A DNA stretch of 64,000 nucleotides. Origin: Sphingomonas sp. SORGH_AS_0879 (GTDB taxonomy: Bacteria > Pseudomonadota > Alphaproteobacteria > Sphingomonadales > Sphingomonadaceae). This document shows, in pieces, positions 63,011 to 64,000 of the stretch (its first letter is position 1; each line of letters begins with the position of its first letter). The stretch covers positions 4,091,001 to 4,155,000 of the forward strand of contig NZ_JAUTBJ010000002.1 of assembly GCF_030819175.1 (NCBI RefSeq). Direction: 5' to 3'. Under the pieces are notes generated by a model. The model did no database searches. It had not been told where the DNA came from and was given only the letters and a program-made list of their open reading frames with translations. The translations under genes and the position numbers were made by a program.

Positions 63011-64000
63011 TTTTTTTCCTCCTGAATGGATTTCATACCTGGATTCCATATATATTTTTTAGGAAGAAGGGTGTCATTATCAATAGCGTTGATTGTCAGT
63101 GATTTCAGGCCAGCCTTATCCGCTGCCGCAGCAATGTCACCCCGGCAAAATCCACAAACATCTTTACCTGAGACAGTCATATTCATCGATTGACCTTGCG
63201 TTTTCCCTGCATCAAACGCTTGTTGTATAGCGCCAATTTCGGCGTGGGCATCAGCCATATTTCCATTCGGTAATTTATAACCATTCTTAGCGATCTTGTC
63301 GGCGACGCGATCCGCGATGATAGTAGGCCGCGAAGCATCGGCTTCCACAATATTTCTAGCATTCTGATTTACGTCTTTAAATACACTACCACCAACTTCG
63401 GCAGTAGCCGTGACTTCGGGTATCACGGTGCCGCCAACAGTACTTGCGGTATTGTTAAGGCTCGACACCTTCGGCCCGGCGCGCGCCGTGGCCTGACCCA
63501 GGGCGGACTCCGCCGCCATCGTGCCCAGGCCGACGGCGAGGTTGATCTGGCCGTAGATGGCCTCGGACGTTTCCAGCGATGCGCCCGAGACGGTTGATAT
63601 GACACGTCCGCCTAGAGTTGGGGACGGCGTGCCGTCTCGGAGAGACAGGAAGCCCGTGTGCGCGTTGTCCAGTCCCAGCCCGAGATTGACACCACCCAGC
63701 GTCGCGACGACGCACCCCGCGCCGGCGGTCGCCACGCAGGTTGAGGCACCGCCATAAGCCATGATCGTGCCGCTGACCGCCTGCCCCGCACCGCCCAGAG
63801 CCTGCATTCCGCCCACCAGCCGCACGCCCAGCGGGGTCTGGTTGAACGCGTTGACCGCCTGGACCCCGCACAGCAACGGCGTCTCGCCGCTGCACAACCA
63901 CGCATCGATCCGCGCCTGGCCTTCCAGCCGGTTCGCGCCGAGCGTGAAGGCATCCAGCGCCGCTTTCTGTATAGCAGTGGTCGCGCAAGAGTCGGGAGAC
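63007..64000 (-). CDS. CdiA/hemagglutinin-type polymorphic toxin, C-terminal 330 residues with a deaminase-fold domain
   Basis: The frame enters from the right edge and stays open, so only the 3' end of a probably very large exoprotein gene is visible. It begins with the boundary motif SPDSCATTAIQKAALDA and continues through a Gly/Ala-rich pre-toxin region (VRLVGGMQALGGAGQAVSG). From about 63430 the DNA becomes A+T-rich and the protein ends with a new domain: ADAHAEIGAIQQAF (His-Ala-Glu, bases about 63246-63238) and KDVCGFCRGDIAAAADKAG (Cys-x2-Cys, about 63156-63145). HAE plus CxxC is the zinc site of the cytidine-deaminase fold, used by bacterial toxins that deaminate nucleic acids or nucleotides. 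A MafB19-like family is the nearest guess. A candidate immunity gene overlaps the stop. Confidence 0.8.
   Translation of the reverse strand, partial: SPDSCATTAIQKAALDAFTLGANRLEGQARIDAWLCSGETPLLCGVQAVNAFNQTPLGVRLVGGMQALGGAGQAVSGTIMAYGGASTCVATAGAGCVVATLGGVNLGLGLDNAHTGFLSLRDGTPSPTLGGRVISTVSGASLETSEAIYGQINLAVGLGTMAAESALGQATARAGPKVSSLNNTASTVGGTVIPEVTATAEVGGSVFKDVNQNARNIVEADASRPTIIADRVADKIAKNGYKLPNGNMADAHAEIGAIQQAFDAGKTQGQSMNMTVSGKDVCGFCRGDIAAAADKAGLKSLTINAIDNDTLLPKKYIWNPGMKSIQEEKK
63951..64000 (-). repeat. Module-boundary direct repeat, copy in the intact toxin gene
   Basis: Forty-six of 50 bases match 60948-60997, in the same orientation. The match may continue beyond the window. It marks the junction between the conserved pre-toxin part and the variable C-terminal module. 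Confidence 0.8.

Overview
The window comes from a GC-rich alphaproteobacterium, most likely Sphingomonas or a close relative in the Sphingomonadales. This is inferred from gene content: several TonB-dependent receptors, a MipA/OmpV porin, Tat-exported ferritin-like proteins, a giant NAD-glutamate dehydrogenase, an alphaproteobacterial HIG1 small membrane protein and PAS/DUF families typical of that order. It also has the short palindromic intergenic repeats common in those genomes. No species can be named from the sequence alone.

Layout. 0-5.4 kb holds housekeeping and envelope genes: a partial acetyltransferase, a sterol-desaturase family protein, DUF2141, MipA, two small lipoproteins, DUF1810, ung and a PhnA-like protein. 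5.4-7.0 kb is a small acquired block with a YefM-YoeB toxin-antitoxin pair, whose promoter carries the YefM TGTACA operator, and an A+T-rich stand-alone RelA/SpoT nucleotidyltransferase gene. 7-32 kb is core metabolism: thiC behind a TPP riboswitch, two tandem ferritin-like genes, a gluQRS-HIG1-cobalamin adenosyltransferase-egtB-egtD operon, ppc, osmC-like, paiB-ogt, thioesterase-dedA-ptrB, pepP, and a roughly 1,540-residue NAD-glutamate dehydrogenase that carries a frameshift.

32.3-39.3 kb is a decayed island. A tRNA-Thr(CGU) is followed by a P4-type integrase, an AlpA-like regulator and an IS3-family element without target duplication. Next come a frameshifted poxB, a FUSC membrane gene, a lysE gene with a stop at codon 3 and the remains of an aminoglycoside 3'-phosphotransferase. 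39.3-43.6 kb has two TonB-dependent receptors, one with a Fur-like box.

43.7-55.1 kb is a low-oxygen respiration cluster: hemN, an FNR regulator, cydDC divergent from cydABX, a second FNR, a hemerythrin-like protein and a succinyl-CoA:acetate CoA-transferase family enzyme. Four perfect TTGAC-N4-GTCAA FNR-type boxes sit in three promoter regions of this block. The two regulators probably govern heme synthesis, cytochrome bd and acetate/CoA metabolism together.

55-64 kb begins with a large TonB receptor. A mosaic region follows: a membrane-protein gene cleanly split by a second identical IS copy (4-bp duplication AACG), degenerate hemagglutinin/CdiA-type pre-toxin sequence, and the 3' end of a large contact-dependent-inhibition-like gene. 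That gene ends in a deaminase-fold toxin domain (HAE and CGFC motifs) and overlaps a candidate immunity gene by 4 bp. A second, apparently orphan, toxin-tail/immunity pair overlaps the first immunity gene in turn. A 50-bp repeat shared by the intact and degenerate copies marks the point where toxin modules diverge. This polymorphic-toxin locus is the most interesting part of the window.
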